From contig CAZDCD010000031.1 in the NCBI GenBank assembly GCA_964503885.1, forward strand, positions 1-50,054: a stretch of DNA of 50,054 bases. The letters run 5' to 3'. Made by a program: the position numbers and the translations under genes. Under the pieces are notes generated by a model. It had not been told where the DNA came from and did not search any database. It was given only the letters and a program-made list of their open reading frames with translations. This document shows, piece by piece, positions 18,360 through 26,243 of the stretch; the first letter of the stretch is position 1; each line of letters starts with the position of its first letter. Source of the DNA: CAZDCD01 sp964503885. GTDB taxonomy: Bacteria > Bacteroidota > Bacteroidia > Bacteroidales > UBA10428.

Positions 18360-19751
18360 ATGACATTGATCAGGTCGATTTCAGGCATACGCGGCACCAT
18401 CGGAGGATTATCCGGAGAAGGACTTACGCCGCCGGATATTGTCCGGTACTCCGCAGCGTATGCGGTATGGATCAAAAAACAGAATCCGGGAAAGAAAACA
18501 GCAATCGTTGTCGGAAGAGATGCCCGGATCAGCGGAACGATGGTCGAAAACATTGTGATATCTACGCTTACCGGCATGGGACTTGACTGCATAAATCTCG
18601 GTTTTGCCACAACACCTACGGTTGAAATTGCAGTGACAGAAACCGCTGCCGGCGGAGGAATTATTATCACAGCAAGTCACAATCCAGCGAACTGGAACGC
18701 ACTTAAACTTTTAAACGCTTCAGGGGAATTTATCTCCGCTTCAGATGGTGCTGAGATACTTGATATTGCCGAAAAGGAAGAATTTATATTCGCAGATGCC
18801 GGCTCACTGGGTTCCGTGAAGAGACTTGACACCATGAACGATCTGCATATCAGTAAGATATTATCTTTGAAACTTGTCGATAAAGAGAAGATCTCAGCCT
18901 TGAAATTCAGGGTGGTGATCGATTGTGTGAATTCCGTCGGAGGCCTTATTATTCCTCAACTCCTGAAATCGTTAGGTGTATCCGAAATCATTGAATTATA
19001 CTGCCAGCCCACCGGTATTTTTCCCCACAATCCCGAACCGCTTCCTGAAAACCTTCATAAAATTTCTGCAAAAGTTGTTGAAAGCCGGGCTAATCTCGGA
19101 TTTGTTGTGGATCCTGATGTCGACCGTCTGGCAATAGTATGTGAAGACGGTTCAATGTTCGGTGAAGAATATACCCTTGTATCTGTTTCGGATTATGTCC
19201 TCAGCCATACCCCCGGTAATACTGTTTCAAATCTTTCTTCCACAAAGGCACTTAAAGAACTTACTGAAAAATACGGAAAAACGTTTACCCCGGCTGCCGT
19301 CGGAGAGGTAAATGTGGTGGACAAAATGAAAGAAACGAATGCGGTGATCGGTGGCGAAGGCAACGGAGGAGTCATCTATCCCGAAATCCACTATGGACGG
19401 GATGCTTTGGTCGGAATCGCGCTTTTTCTAACCCACCTGGCACAATGCGGACTCAACTGTTCGGACCTCAGAAAGAAATACCCCGGTTATATCATCTCAA
19501 AAAATAAGATAGAGCTGGATCTGAATACAAATGTTGATAAGATCCTCCTGAAAATTAAGGAACAATTCTCTGATTACCCTGTAAATACCATTGACGGGGT
19601 GAAGATCGAATTTGAAACAGGGTGGGTGCATCTCAGAAAGTCAAATACTGAACCCATCATCCGGATTTATTCCGAAAGCAATGACCAGGTCGGCGCTGAT
19701 GAACTGGCCACCAGGGTGATGCAGGTTGTGAAGGACATCTCAAAACCCTGA
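18360..19751 (+). CDS. glmM: phosphoglucosamine mutase
   Basis: This is a 463-residue alpha-D-phosphohexomutase interconverting glucosamine-6-phosphate and glucosamine-1-phosphate for UDP-GlcNAc, peptidoglycan and LPS synthesis. The N-terminus SISGIRGTIGG is the sugar-binding start. The catalytic phosphoserine lies in TASHNPANWNALK, the metal-binding loop is DPDVDRLAIV, the sugar specificity loop is GEGNGGVIYP, and the phosphate-binding loop near the C-terminus is RKSNTEPIIRIYSE. It belongs to the shorter group common in Bacteroidota and archaea. The GlmM versus general phosphomannomutase assignment relies on the GEGNGG loop and on being an expected single copy. It stands alone with its own promoter. 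Confidence 0.9.
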   Translation: MTLIRSISGIRGTIGGLSGEGLTPPDIVRYSAAYAVWIKKQNPGKKTAIVVGRDARISGTMVENIVISTLTGMGLDCINLGFATTPTVEIAVTETAAGGGIIITASHNPANWNALKLLNASGEFISASDGAEILDIAEKEEFIFADAGSLGSVKRLDTMNDLHISKILSLKLVDKEKISALKFRVVIDCVNSVGGLIIPQLLKSLGVSEIIELYCQPTGIFPHNPEPLPENLHKISAKVVESRANLGFVVDPDVDRLAIVCEDGSMFGEEYTLVSVSDYVLSHTPGNTVSNLSSTKALKELTEKYGKTFTPAAVGEVNVVDKMKETNAVIGGEGNGGVIYPEIHYGRDALVGIALFLTHLAQCGLNCSDLRKKYPGYIISKNKIELDLNTNVDKILLKIKEQFSDYPVNTIDGVKIEFETGWVHLRKSNTEPIIRIYSESNDQVGADELATRVMQVVKDISKP

Positions 19752-19989
19752 AAAAAATAATCACAGTAATAGCATGGGGCATGGAAAATAGCAAAATAGA
19801 GAGTATGTGGGTGGTAATCGGTAACCGGTAATCAGTCTGGATTCTGGATGTTTATTAATAACGGAGTGACGAGTTTATGCTACATGCTTTTTAAGTATAG
19901 TCAAAGTGCTGTATAATAACTAATTACTGAATACCGAATACTGCTTACTATTTTTATTCTGCATCTTAACACCCTGCCTGTCCTCCCGC

Positions 19990-20298
19990 TCATGCCCTGA
20001 CATAGACCCATGCCTCCAGTCCGCTTTTCAATCTTTCCTTCACGCGTTTGTAAGCATCTGATTCATATCCGTCTATGGCTTCCAGTTCTGCCGTGGTAAC
20101 TTCGAAAACCATACCTTTAACCGGCTTATTCCAGGAACTATTTTTTGAAATCGCCGGATATTTTTCTCCGTCCAGAAAAATTTCTCCGGGCCGGTATCCT
20201 GAAAGAAAGTCGTTTCGTGTTTGAACATCCCTGCCCAATAGGTTGTTTCTGATTACCGGATCAGTAAGTGTGCCGTAGGCAAAAACCATATGTTTCAT
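19990..20298 (-). CDS. gamma-glutamylcyclotransferase-like (AIG2/GGCT) protein
   Basis: This is a 102-residue protein of the AIG2/GGCT-like fold. I chose the ATG at 20298 (MKHMVFAYGTL); a TTG at 20334 would add twelve residues. The N-terminal substrate loop FAYGTLTDPVIRNNLLGR and the catalytic-type glutamate in ELEAIDGYES are present, together with GMVFEVTTAELEAIDGYE and the end WVYVRA. Members act on gamma-glutamyl peptides or amines, releasing 5-oxoproline, but small members like this have unverified substrates. It is a single gene between glmM and queD on the opposite strand, with 238 bp of gene-free DNA after glmM. Confidence 0.85.
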   Translation of the reverse strand: MKHMVFAYGTLTDPVIRNNLLGRDVQTRNDFLSGYRPGEIFLDGEKYPAISKNSSWNKPVKGMVFEVTTAELEAIDGYESDAYKRVKERLKSGLEAWVYVRA

Positions 20299-20352
20299 GC
20301 TCTCTCTGGTTTTGATCTTTCTATTGACACTCAATCCGCAACGATAAAACTA

Positions 20353-20383
20353 CTGGATTTATCAATAATTCGGACTAAATTTG
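20353..20383 (+). promoter_or_regulatory. promoter of queD
   Basis: TAAATTTG at 20376-20383 matches the -7 consensus exactly. CTG at 20353-20355, 20 nt upstream, is one base off the -33 TTG. The expected start of transcription is about 30 nt before the queD ATG. Confidence 0.45.
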
Positions 20384-20421
20384 CTAAAAATAAGACCGTT
20401 TATCCATACAAAATCTGAAAA

Positions 20422-20832
20422 ATGAAAGTTACTGCATGCAGAAAGTCGCATTTTAATGCGGCACACCGTTTGTTCAATCCTTCATGGGACGACCGCACAA
20501 ACGAAAAAATATTCGGTGTATGCAACAATCCGAACTATCACGGACACAACTACGATCTTGTTATAAAAATTACAGGTGAAGTTGATCCCGAGACGGGATA
20601 TGTGATGGATATGACGGTACTCAAAGAGATCGTTGAATCACATGTCCTTAAGAAATTTGATCATAAAAACCTCAATCTCGATGTGGAAGAATTTAAAACG
20701 CTGAATCCAACAGCCGAAAATATTGCAATAACCATATGGAATATCCTGAAAAATAAGGTTGACCCGCGATTTGAACTGAAGGTCATCCTCTATGAAACGG
20801 AACGAAATTTCGTGGAATTTCCTTCCGGCTGA
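20422..20832 (+). CDS. queD: 6-carboxytetrahydropterin synthase (QueD family)
   Basis: This is a 136-residue PTPS/QueD-family enzyme, the second step of queuosine and preQ0 synthesis, converting dihydroneopterin triphosphate to 6-carboxytetrahydropterin. Zinc ligands come from the histidines in HFNAAHRLF and HGHNYDL. The cysteine in GVCNNPNYHGHNY is the expected catalytic residue, and DMTVLKEIV plus DHKNLN complete the T-fold signatures. The C-terminal LYETERNFVEF includes the pterin-anchoring glutamate. Other queuosine genes are not in the window. In animals related proteins make biopterin, but the cysteine spacing favours QueD. yidD follows by 20 nt and is probably cotranscribed. Confidence 0.92.
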   Translation: MKVTACRKSHFNAAHRLFNPSWDDRTNEKIFGVCNNPNYHGHNYDLVIKITGEVDPETGYVMDMTVLKEIVESHVLKKFDHKNLNLDVEEFKTLNPTAENIAITIWNILKNKVDPRFELKVILYETERNFVEFPSG

Positions 20833-20852
20833 AAAATCCCGGTTAAAAACAC

Positions 20853-21122
20853 ATGCTGTTGATGGTTGTTTTAAAAAAGTTGATCGGCTACGCATATAAA
20901 GCGCTTATCCTGCTGGCGATTATCCCCGTGAAGGTATATCAGTATACCATTTCTCCATTGTTTCCGGCCAGTTGCAGGCATGTTCCGACCTGTTCGGAAT
21001 ATACCATACAGGCGTTACGGATCCATGGATTGCTGAAAGGGGGATGGCTGGCCATGAAACGCATCTTACGGTGCCACCCCTGGGGCACTTACGGATATGA
21101 TCCGGTGCCACCTAAAAAATAA
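20853..21122 (+). CDS. yidD: membrane protein insertion efficiency factor YidD
   Basis: This is an 89-residue YidD protein. A short hydrophobic amphipathic N-terminus (residues about 5-27) is followed by the family core YQYTISPLFPASCRHVPTC, then SEYTIQALRIHGLLKGGW and RILRCHPWG, with the three conserved cysteines. YidD assists YidC-dependent insertion of inner-membrane proteins and is normally encoded in the rpmH-rnpA-yidC region. Here it sits behind queD instead, an arrangement often met in Bacteroidota. It ends 80 nt before fabH. Confidence 0.95.
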   Translation: MLLMVVLKKLIGYAYKALILLAIIPVKVYQYTISPLFPASCRHVPTCSEYTIQALRIHGLLKGGWLAMKRILRCHPWGTYGYDPVPPKK

Positions 21123-21202
21123 AAAGCGGCCGGGCAAACGTTGGATTTTTAATTATCTTCGATGCAATTTTTGAATTCTACTAACAGGGCAAATCCAAAT
21201 AT

Positions 21203-22195
21203 ATGAGACAGTTTGTACGGCAGGCGAAAATTCTGGGGACCGGATCATACCTACCGGAAAAAACAGTCACCAATAAAACCCTTGAAAAAACAGTAGATAC
21301 TAACGACACCTGGATAGTTGAAAACCTGGGGATCAGGGAACGGCGCATTGCCGGTGCTGAACAGGCAACGAGTGATCTCGGAGCGGAAGCCGGCATGAAA
21401 GCAATACACAATGCTGGACTCTCAGCAGACGATATTCACCTTATTATAGTGGCCACTTCTACACCCGACAGGCTGGCACCTTCAACAGCCTGTATAATCC
21501 AGGACAAACTGGGAGCTTACAATGCAGTGGCATTTGACATTGCGGCGGTGTGCTCGGGGTTTTTATACGGAATGTCAGTAGCCTGCCAGTTTATTGCCAG
21601 CGGGGTATATGATAATGTCCTGGTGATCGGTTCGGATACCTTTTCACGAATAACCGACTGGACACGAAGGGATTGTGTTTTTTTTGGCGACGGGGCAGGT
21701 GCGGCAGTATTGACCCATGCCGATGATTCGGAAGGATTTCTGGCTTTCAGGTTATATTCCGATGGCAGAGGTAAATTCAATTTCACCATCCCTGCGGGAG
21801 GTTCAGAAATTCCCGCTTCACACGAAACCGTTGATCGCGGTCTGCATTTCTACCGGATGAATGGAAGGGCTGTATACGAAACAGCTACCACAGTGCTTCC
21901 GAAGGTAATACAGGAGGTACTGGATGATACCGGAATCACAGTTGATCAGGTAAAATACCTCGTGCCGCACCAGCCAAGCATTAAAATCCTGCGCGATACG
22001 GCCCGCATTCTGGGGCTACCCTTTTCAAAAGTAATGACCAATATGGCATCTTATGCAAACACTTCGGCAGGCACGATCCCTATTTTGCTCGATGAATTGC
22101 ATGCGGGGGGAGAACTCACCAGGGGGGATATTATTCTTTTTGCTGCTATTGGCAGCGGATGGACATATGGCGCCTCAATAATAAAATGGGCATAA
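21203..22195 (+). CDS. fabH: 3-oxoacyl-[ACP] synthase III (KAS III)
   Basis: This is a 330-residue thiolase-fold condensing enzyme that starts fatty-acid synthesis by joining an acyl-CoA primer to malonyl-ACP. The active-site triad is visible: Cys in AAVCSGFLYGM, His in VPHQPSIKIL and Asn in ASYANTSAGTIP. The N-terminal ILGTGSYLPEKTVTN and the TNDTWIVENLGIRER-like region (here starting TNDTWIVENLGI) are typical. It is not next to plsX/rpmF, where the housekeeping fabH usually lies; an SDR reductase follows 60 nt downstream. It may therefore be a second FabH paired with its own ketoreductase. Primer preference (acetyl or branched) cannot be read from the sequence. Confidence 0.93.
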   Translation: MRQFVRQAKILGTGSYLPEKTVTNKTLEKTVDTNDTWIVENLGIRERRIAGAEQATSDLGAEAGMKAIHNAGLSADDIHLIIVATSTPDRLAPSTACIIQDKLGAYNAVAFDIAAVCSGFLYGMSVACQFIASGVYDNVLVIGSDTFSRITDWTRRDCVFFGDGAGAAVLTHADDSEGFLAFRLYSDGRGKFNFTIPAGGSEIPASHETVDRGLHFYRMNGRAVYETATTVLPKVIQEVLDDTGITVDQVKYLVPHQPSIKILRDTARILGLPFSKVMTNMASYANTSAGTIPILLDELHAGGELTRGDIILFAAIGSGWTYGASIIKWA

Positions 22196-22255
22196 GTTTC
22201 GTTGTATTTGACGCGCAAATTCCGTACATTTTACACCCTTTAAAATCTACTGCGT

Positions 22256-22936
22256 ATGATTTTAATTACCGGAGCTGCAAAAGGCATAGGAAGATATCTT
22301 GTAGAAAAACTGCGTTCTGAAAACGAGATCGTCTATGGTACATACCTCCGCAATCCGCCCCCGGATAACGATCCGTTTTATTCCAGGGTTGATATCTCGG
22401 ATTTCAACGAGATTGTGGAGTGGATTTACAAGATACGAAAAGACCTCAGGAATATTGTACTCCTGAATTGCGCAGGGATAACATACAATGCATTTGCCCA
22501 TAAATGCGACCTGAGCAAATGGCATGAAGTGATCAATGTAAACCTTATCGGTACATTTAATGTCATACGTGCCATCCTTCCAACCATGCGTGAACAGAAC
22601 TACGGGCGCATCATCAATTTTTCTTCGGTGTTAGCACAACGGGGAGTTGTAGGTACCAGCGCTTATGCAGCTTCCAAAGCTGCCCTCTGGGGAATGTCGA
22701 AAAGTATCGCCGCTGAGAATGCGGGAAAAAACATCACTATAAACAACCTCAATCTGGGTTATTTCAACCTGGGAATGGTCGAACAGGTTCCTGAAGAAGT
22801 ACAGGCCGAGATCAAGAAAAATATACCGCAGGGTGATTTCGGCGATCGTGAAAACATATATAAGGCCGTGGAATTTCTGATCAATGCCGATTATGTAAAC
22901 GGTACTTCCATTGATATAAACGGCGGGCTGATCTGA
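22256..22936 (+). CDS. short-chain dehydrogenase/reductase (FabG-like)
   Basis: This is a 226-residue classical SDR. The NAD(P)-binding motif TGAAKGIG starts at residue 5, NCAG lies near residue 70, the catalytic serine is in INFSSVLAQRG, and the YAASKAALWGMSK motif gives the catalytic Tyr and Lys. The C-terminus NGTSIDINGGLI matches 3-oxoacyl-ACP reductases. It is slightly shorter than FabG (about 245), because the beta1 strand begins directly at Met1. Following fabH by 60 nt suggests a reductive step in the same acyl chain pathway. Its end converges with ald, with only 13 nt between stops. Confidence 0.88.
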   Translation: MILITGAAKGIGRYLVEKLRSENEIVYGTYLRNPPPDNDPFYSRVDISDFNEIVEWIYKIRKDLRNIVLLNCAGITYNAFAHKCDLSKWHEVINVNLIGTFNVIRAILPTMREQNYGRIINFSSVLAQRGVVGTSAYAASKAALWGMSKSIAAENAGKNITINNLNLGYFNLGMVEQVPEEVQAEIKKNIPQGDFGDRENIYKAVEFLINADYVNGTSIDINGGLI

Positions 22937-22949
22937 TACCGGAAAACAC

Positions 22950-24173
22950 TTAAAAAGCAGCCATCAGCAGATCAATATCTTTGGATGGTATGTTGAAAAT
23001 GCTACCCAGTCGTTCATTGGTGAGAATTCCGTTGTATAAGTACACCCCATGCCTCACCCCCAGGTTTGACTTCAGATAAGGCTTTATTCCTCCGGAATTT
23101 CCGATCTCGATCAAAATAGGAGACATAATGTTACTCAGCGCTATGGAAGCCGTACGTGCAACACGCGACGGGATATTGGTCACCGAATAATGAATGACAT
23201 CGTGCTTGATGAATACCGGATCGAGGTGCGACCGGCACTCCGATGTTTCAATACAACCTCCCTGATCAATACTTATGTCGATAATGACCGATCCTTTCTT
23301 CATTTCTTTGACCATTTCCTCGGTGATGAAATACCTCGGACCTTTTTCATGCAGGTTAAACGCCCCGATCACCACATCGGCCGATCTCAGGGTGCGCCGG
23401 ATGACCTGTGGATGAAATATCGAGGTATGCAGCCGCATGCCAAGATTTTTCTGGAGTTGTTCCAGTTTCTGGGGTGACGTATCGAATACTTTTACAAAAG
23501 CGCCAAGACCAAGGGCTGCCCTGGCCGCATATTCTGCAGCAGTGCCGGCACCGATAATCACCACTTCGGTGGGTGTTATTCCCGAAATTCCACCGAGCAT
23601 AACTCCCTTACCCCCGTTATTGTTACTCAGGTATTCCCCGGCAATTATTATGGCTGCATTGCCCGCTATAGCATTCATCGACTGCAGCACAGGGAAAATG
23701 GAATATTCATCCTTAATGTATTCGTAAGCAATGGCCGTTGCCTTTTTTTGAATAAGCTTCCGTATATATTCCTCTTTCTGTGTATACGCATGAAGCGCCG
23801 AAAAAATGACCTGGTTTCCTGAGAGCAGATCGATATCATCAAGATCCAGAGGGGCTACTTTAAGGACGATCTCTGCTCCCAGAACCTGTGCTTTATTGTC
23901 GATGATAAACCCTCCGCATTCGCTGTAATCTTTATCGGAATACCGGGCGCCCTCACCTGCATTTGATTCGATAAGCACCTCATGGCCATTGTCAACAAGT
24001 ACTTCCACGGCTTCGGGTGTCAGCGAAACACGCTGCTCAATATGTTGTTTTTCACGGGGGATTCCGATGATCAGCTTTTTCTGTCGTTTTCCTATTTCCA
24101 GCATTTCTTCCTGGGGAAGAATTCCCCCATACATCAAAGGCATGTTTGACGATTCAGGCTTTTGCTCTACCAT
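22950..24173 (-). CDS. ald: alanine dehydrogenase family protein
   Basis: This is a 407-residue member of the alanine dehydrogenase / NAD(P) transhydrogenase alpha-subunit fold. The N-terminal domain has IGIPREKQHIEQRVSLTPEAV, with the Arg and Lys that bind the substrate carboxylate (GIPRE and, later, an equivalent of KVKEP: VLKVAPL). The Rossmann domain has VVIIGAGTAAEYAARAALGLGA. The motif DISIDQGGCIETSE and the C-terminal YSVTNIPSRVARTAS match Ald. The roughly 40-residue N-terminal extension before this core is usual for the Bacteroidota form. It would oxidise L-alanine to pyruvate and ammonia with NAD+. It is the last gene of porW-porX-tsaE-ald, 94 nt behind tsaE. Confidence 0.86.
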   Translation of the reverse strand: MVEQKPESSNMPLMYGGILPQEEMLEIGKRQKKLIIGIPREKQHIEQRVSLTPEAVEVLVDNGHEVLIESNAGEGARYSDKDYSECGGFIIDNKAQVLGAEIVLKVAPLDLDDIDLLSGNQVIFSALHAYTQKEEYIRKLIQKKATAIAYEYIKDEYSIFPVLQSMNAIAGNAAIIIAGEYLSNNNGGKGVMLGGISGITPTEVVIIGAGTAAEYAARAALGLGAFVKVFDTSPQKLEQLQKNLGMRLHTSIFHPQVIRRTLRSADVVIGAFNLHEKGPRYFITEEMVKEMKKGSVIIDISIDQGGCIETSECRSHLDPVFIKHDVIHYSVTNIPSRVARTASIALSNIMSPILIEIGNSGGIKPYLKSNLGVRHGVYLYNGILTNERLGSIFNIPSKDIDLLMAAF

Positions 24174-24267
24174 GGCTGACTGAACTTAAGTGACTGAGAA
24201 TTCGAACTAAGATACTACAATAAAGGAACTTTGTCAAATAAATTCTCATTCCAACTTCTGCGGGGGA

Positions 24268-24684
24268 TCAGGGAATGATAATATGTCTGGTGTTACCTCC
24301 TGTAACATCAATTGTAACCCTGGTAATGTCCTCGGGAAGAATTTCCTCGGCAAGCTCCGGCCATTCTATGAAAAGATATGACGTGCCGTAGAAATATTCT
24401 TCATAGCCGATGTCGTATAATTCCTCCAGGGTATTTATCCTGTATAGATCAATATGGTAAATCATTTCACCCAAGGACGTCTGGTATTCATTGATCAGTG
24501 CAAAAGTCGGACTGTTTACCGTGTCTGTTGCGCCAAGCTGACGGCATAGGGCTTTTATGAAGGTGGTTTTCCCAGCCCCCATTTTGCCATAAAATGCAAA
24601 TTTTCTCTTCCCGTTAACAGCTTTCAGAAACGTTTCAGCACCTGCCTGAATTTCACCGGTATTTTTAATGGTAAGGATAGTCAT
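24268..24684 (-). CDS. tsaE: tRNA threonylcarbamoyladenosine biosynthesis ATPase TsaE
   Basis: This is a 138-residue P-loop ATPase needed with TsaB, TsaC and TsaD for t6A37 formation on ANN-decoding tRNAs. The Walker A is GKMGAGKTTFIKAL, followed by the signature NSPTFALINEYQ, the HIDLYRI strand and LFIEWPE, a Walker-B-like motif ending the nucleotide site. Length is normal. The ATG lies 2 nt after the porX stop, so translation is coupled to a signalling gene rather than to other t6A genes. This order recurs in Bacteroidota as far as I recall. Confidence 0.95.
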   Translation of the reverse strand: MTILTIKNTGEIQAGAETFLKAVNGKRKFAFYGKMGAGKTTFIKALCRQLGATDTVNSPTFALINEYQTSLGEMIYHIDLYRINTLEELYDIGYEEYFYGTSYLFIEWPELAEEILPEDITRVTIDVTGGNTRHIIIP

Positions 24685-24686
24685 GG

Positions 24687-26243
24687 TCAGAGTTTCGGAG
24701 ACATCCTAGCTATAGGCACAAGCATTTCTTCAAGTGAAATTCCACCGTGCTGGAACGTATTTCTGTAATAATTGACAAAATAGTTGTAATTATTGGGGTA
24801 TACAAAATAGTTTGAATCCATGGCAAAAATATACCTTGAAGTGACATTTGATTTTGGAAGATGGGCATCAAAAGGGTCCCTGATCTCAAAAACTTCTTTC
24901 GGATTGTAGTTCAAGTTTTTCCCTATCTTGTACCGGAGATTTACAGAGGTCTTTTTGTCTCCCACAACTTTTACAGGATTGTTTACCCTCAGGCTGCCAT
25001 GATCGGTAGTAAAAATAACCTTAATCTGTTTGTCTGACATCAGCTTAATAAAATCATGCAGGTGCGAATGCCGGAACCAGGTATGGATGAGGGCCCGATA
25101 AGCCGTATCGCTTGCCGCAAGCTCCCGGATCATCTCCATTTCGGTATTGGCATGTGAAATCATATCGATAAAGTTGTACACGATCACCACCAGATCATAA
25201 TTCAGCAGATTGGAAAAGCTTTCTACCAGTTTCTTCCCGGCCCTTGAATTCAGAATTTTCTCATAATACATCTTATACTTTTTTCCAAGCCTTGCGATCT
25301 GTTTTTGAAGCAATTCCTCCTCGTTCATATTTTTTGCCCCTTCCTCATCATCATTTAGCCAGAGACCGGGATTCAGACTCTGTATCTCTTTCGGCATAAG
25401 CCCCGCAAACATCGAATTGCGTGCATATTGTGTGGCGGTGGGCAAAATGGCACAAAACACCTCGTCCTCCTCAACCAGAAAATAATCGTTGATGGTCGGA
25501 AAAACGGTTTTCCACTGGTCATACCGCAAATTGTCGATCAGGATCACAAATACCTTTTCACCTTTGTCAACCAGCGGAAATACCTTCTCCCTGAATACGC
25601 TTGGTGAAAGCAATGGTTTGTCGGCATTGTTCTTCCCGAACCATCCCAGGTAATTCGCACGGATGAATTTTGAGAAACCGGTACCGGCTTCTGATTTCTG
25701 CAGGGTAAAAATTTCATGCATGCCTGCATCATTGAGCTTTTCAAGTTCCAGTTCCCAGAATACCAGTTTTTTATATATTTCTTCCCAGTCGCTGTATGTA
25801 CGGGCCTGGTTGATCTGTGAGCCGATGGTGGAAAAAACCGACTGGTAAGCCGAAGTGGTTTCCTTTGTAATTAATTTTTTGGTGTCGATATTCTTTTTTA
25901 TCGTCAACAGGATCTGGTTCGGGTTTACAGGTTTGATTAGAAAATCGGCGATCTTTGAGCCAATAGCTGCATCCATGATGTTCTCCTCCTCACTTTTGGT
26001 AATCATCACGACCGGAAGATTGGAATAATCGGCCTTAATGACGTTCAGGGTTTCAATCCCGCTCAGACCAGGCATGTTCTCATCAAGGAACACCAGATCG
26101 AAATGATAATTTCGCACCATCTCAATAGCATCCTGTCCGTTGCTTGCCGTTTTCACTTCATACCCTTTTTCCTCAAGAAAAAGTATGTAAGGCCGCAACA
26201 AATCAATTTCATCGTCTGTCCAGAGTATTTGGATTTTCCTCAT
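24687..26243 (-). CDS. porX: T9SS response regulator PorX (receiver + PglZ phosphatase-like)
   Basis: This is a 518-residue protein. The receiver domain is residues 1-120, with acidic D10-D11 and the phosphoacceptor D54 in VFLDENMPG, plus the conserved Thr in VMITKSEEE and the Lys in FLIKPVNP. A helical linker follows. The PglZ/alkaline-phosphatase-like domain (about 200-518) has metal-site motifs ILIDNLRYDQW, PTATQYARNSMFAG with the nucleophile Thr, and TTDHGSLRV. In Porphyromonas, PorX with kinase PorY controls T9SS gene expression, and the PglZ domain hydrolyses oligonucleotides. Its ATG overlaps the porW stop by 4 nt. A PorY homologue is not present in the window. Confidence 0.93.
   Translation of the reverse strand: MRKIQILWTDDEIDLLRPYILFLEEKGYEVKTASNGQDAIEMVRNYHFDLVFLDENMPGLSGIETLNVIKADYSNLPVVMITKSEEENIMDAAIGSKIADFLIKPVNPNQILLTIKKNIDTKKLITKETTSAYQSVFSTIGSQINQARTYSDWEEIYKKLVFWELELEKLNDAGMHEIFTLQKSEAGTGFSKFIRANYLGWFGKNNADKPLLSPSVFREKVFPLVDKGEKVFVILIDNLRYDQWKTVFPTINDYFLVEEDEVFCAILPTATQYARNSMFAGLMPKEIQSLNPGLWLNDDEEGAKNMNEEELLQKQIARLGKKYKMYYEKILNSRAGKKLVESFSNLLNYDLVVIVYNFIDMISHANTEMEMIRELAASDTAYRALIHTWFRHSHLHDFIKLMSDKQIKVIFTTDHGSLRVNNPVKVVGDKKTSVNLRYKIGKNLNYNPKEVFEIRDPFDAHLPKSNVTSRYIFAMDSNYFVYPNNYNYFVNYYRNTFQHGGISLEEMLVPIARMSPKL

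Noticed and set aside
19752..19989. Regulatory RNA after glmM
   Set aside because: Only short AT-rich and 'GGTAATC' repeats are visible, without a convincing conserved stem.
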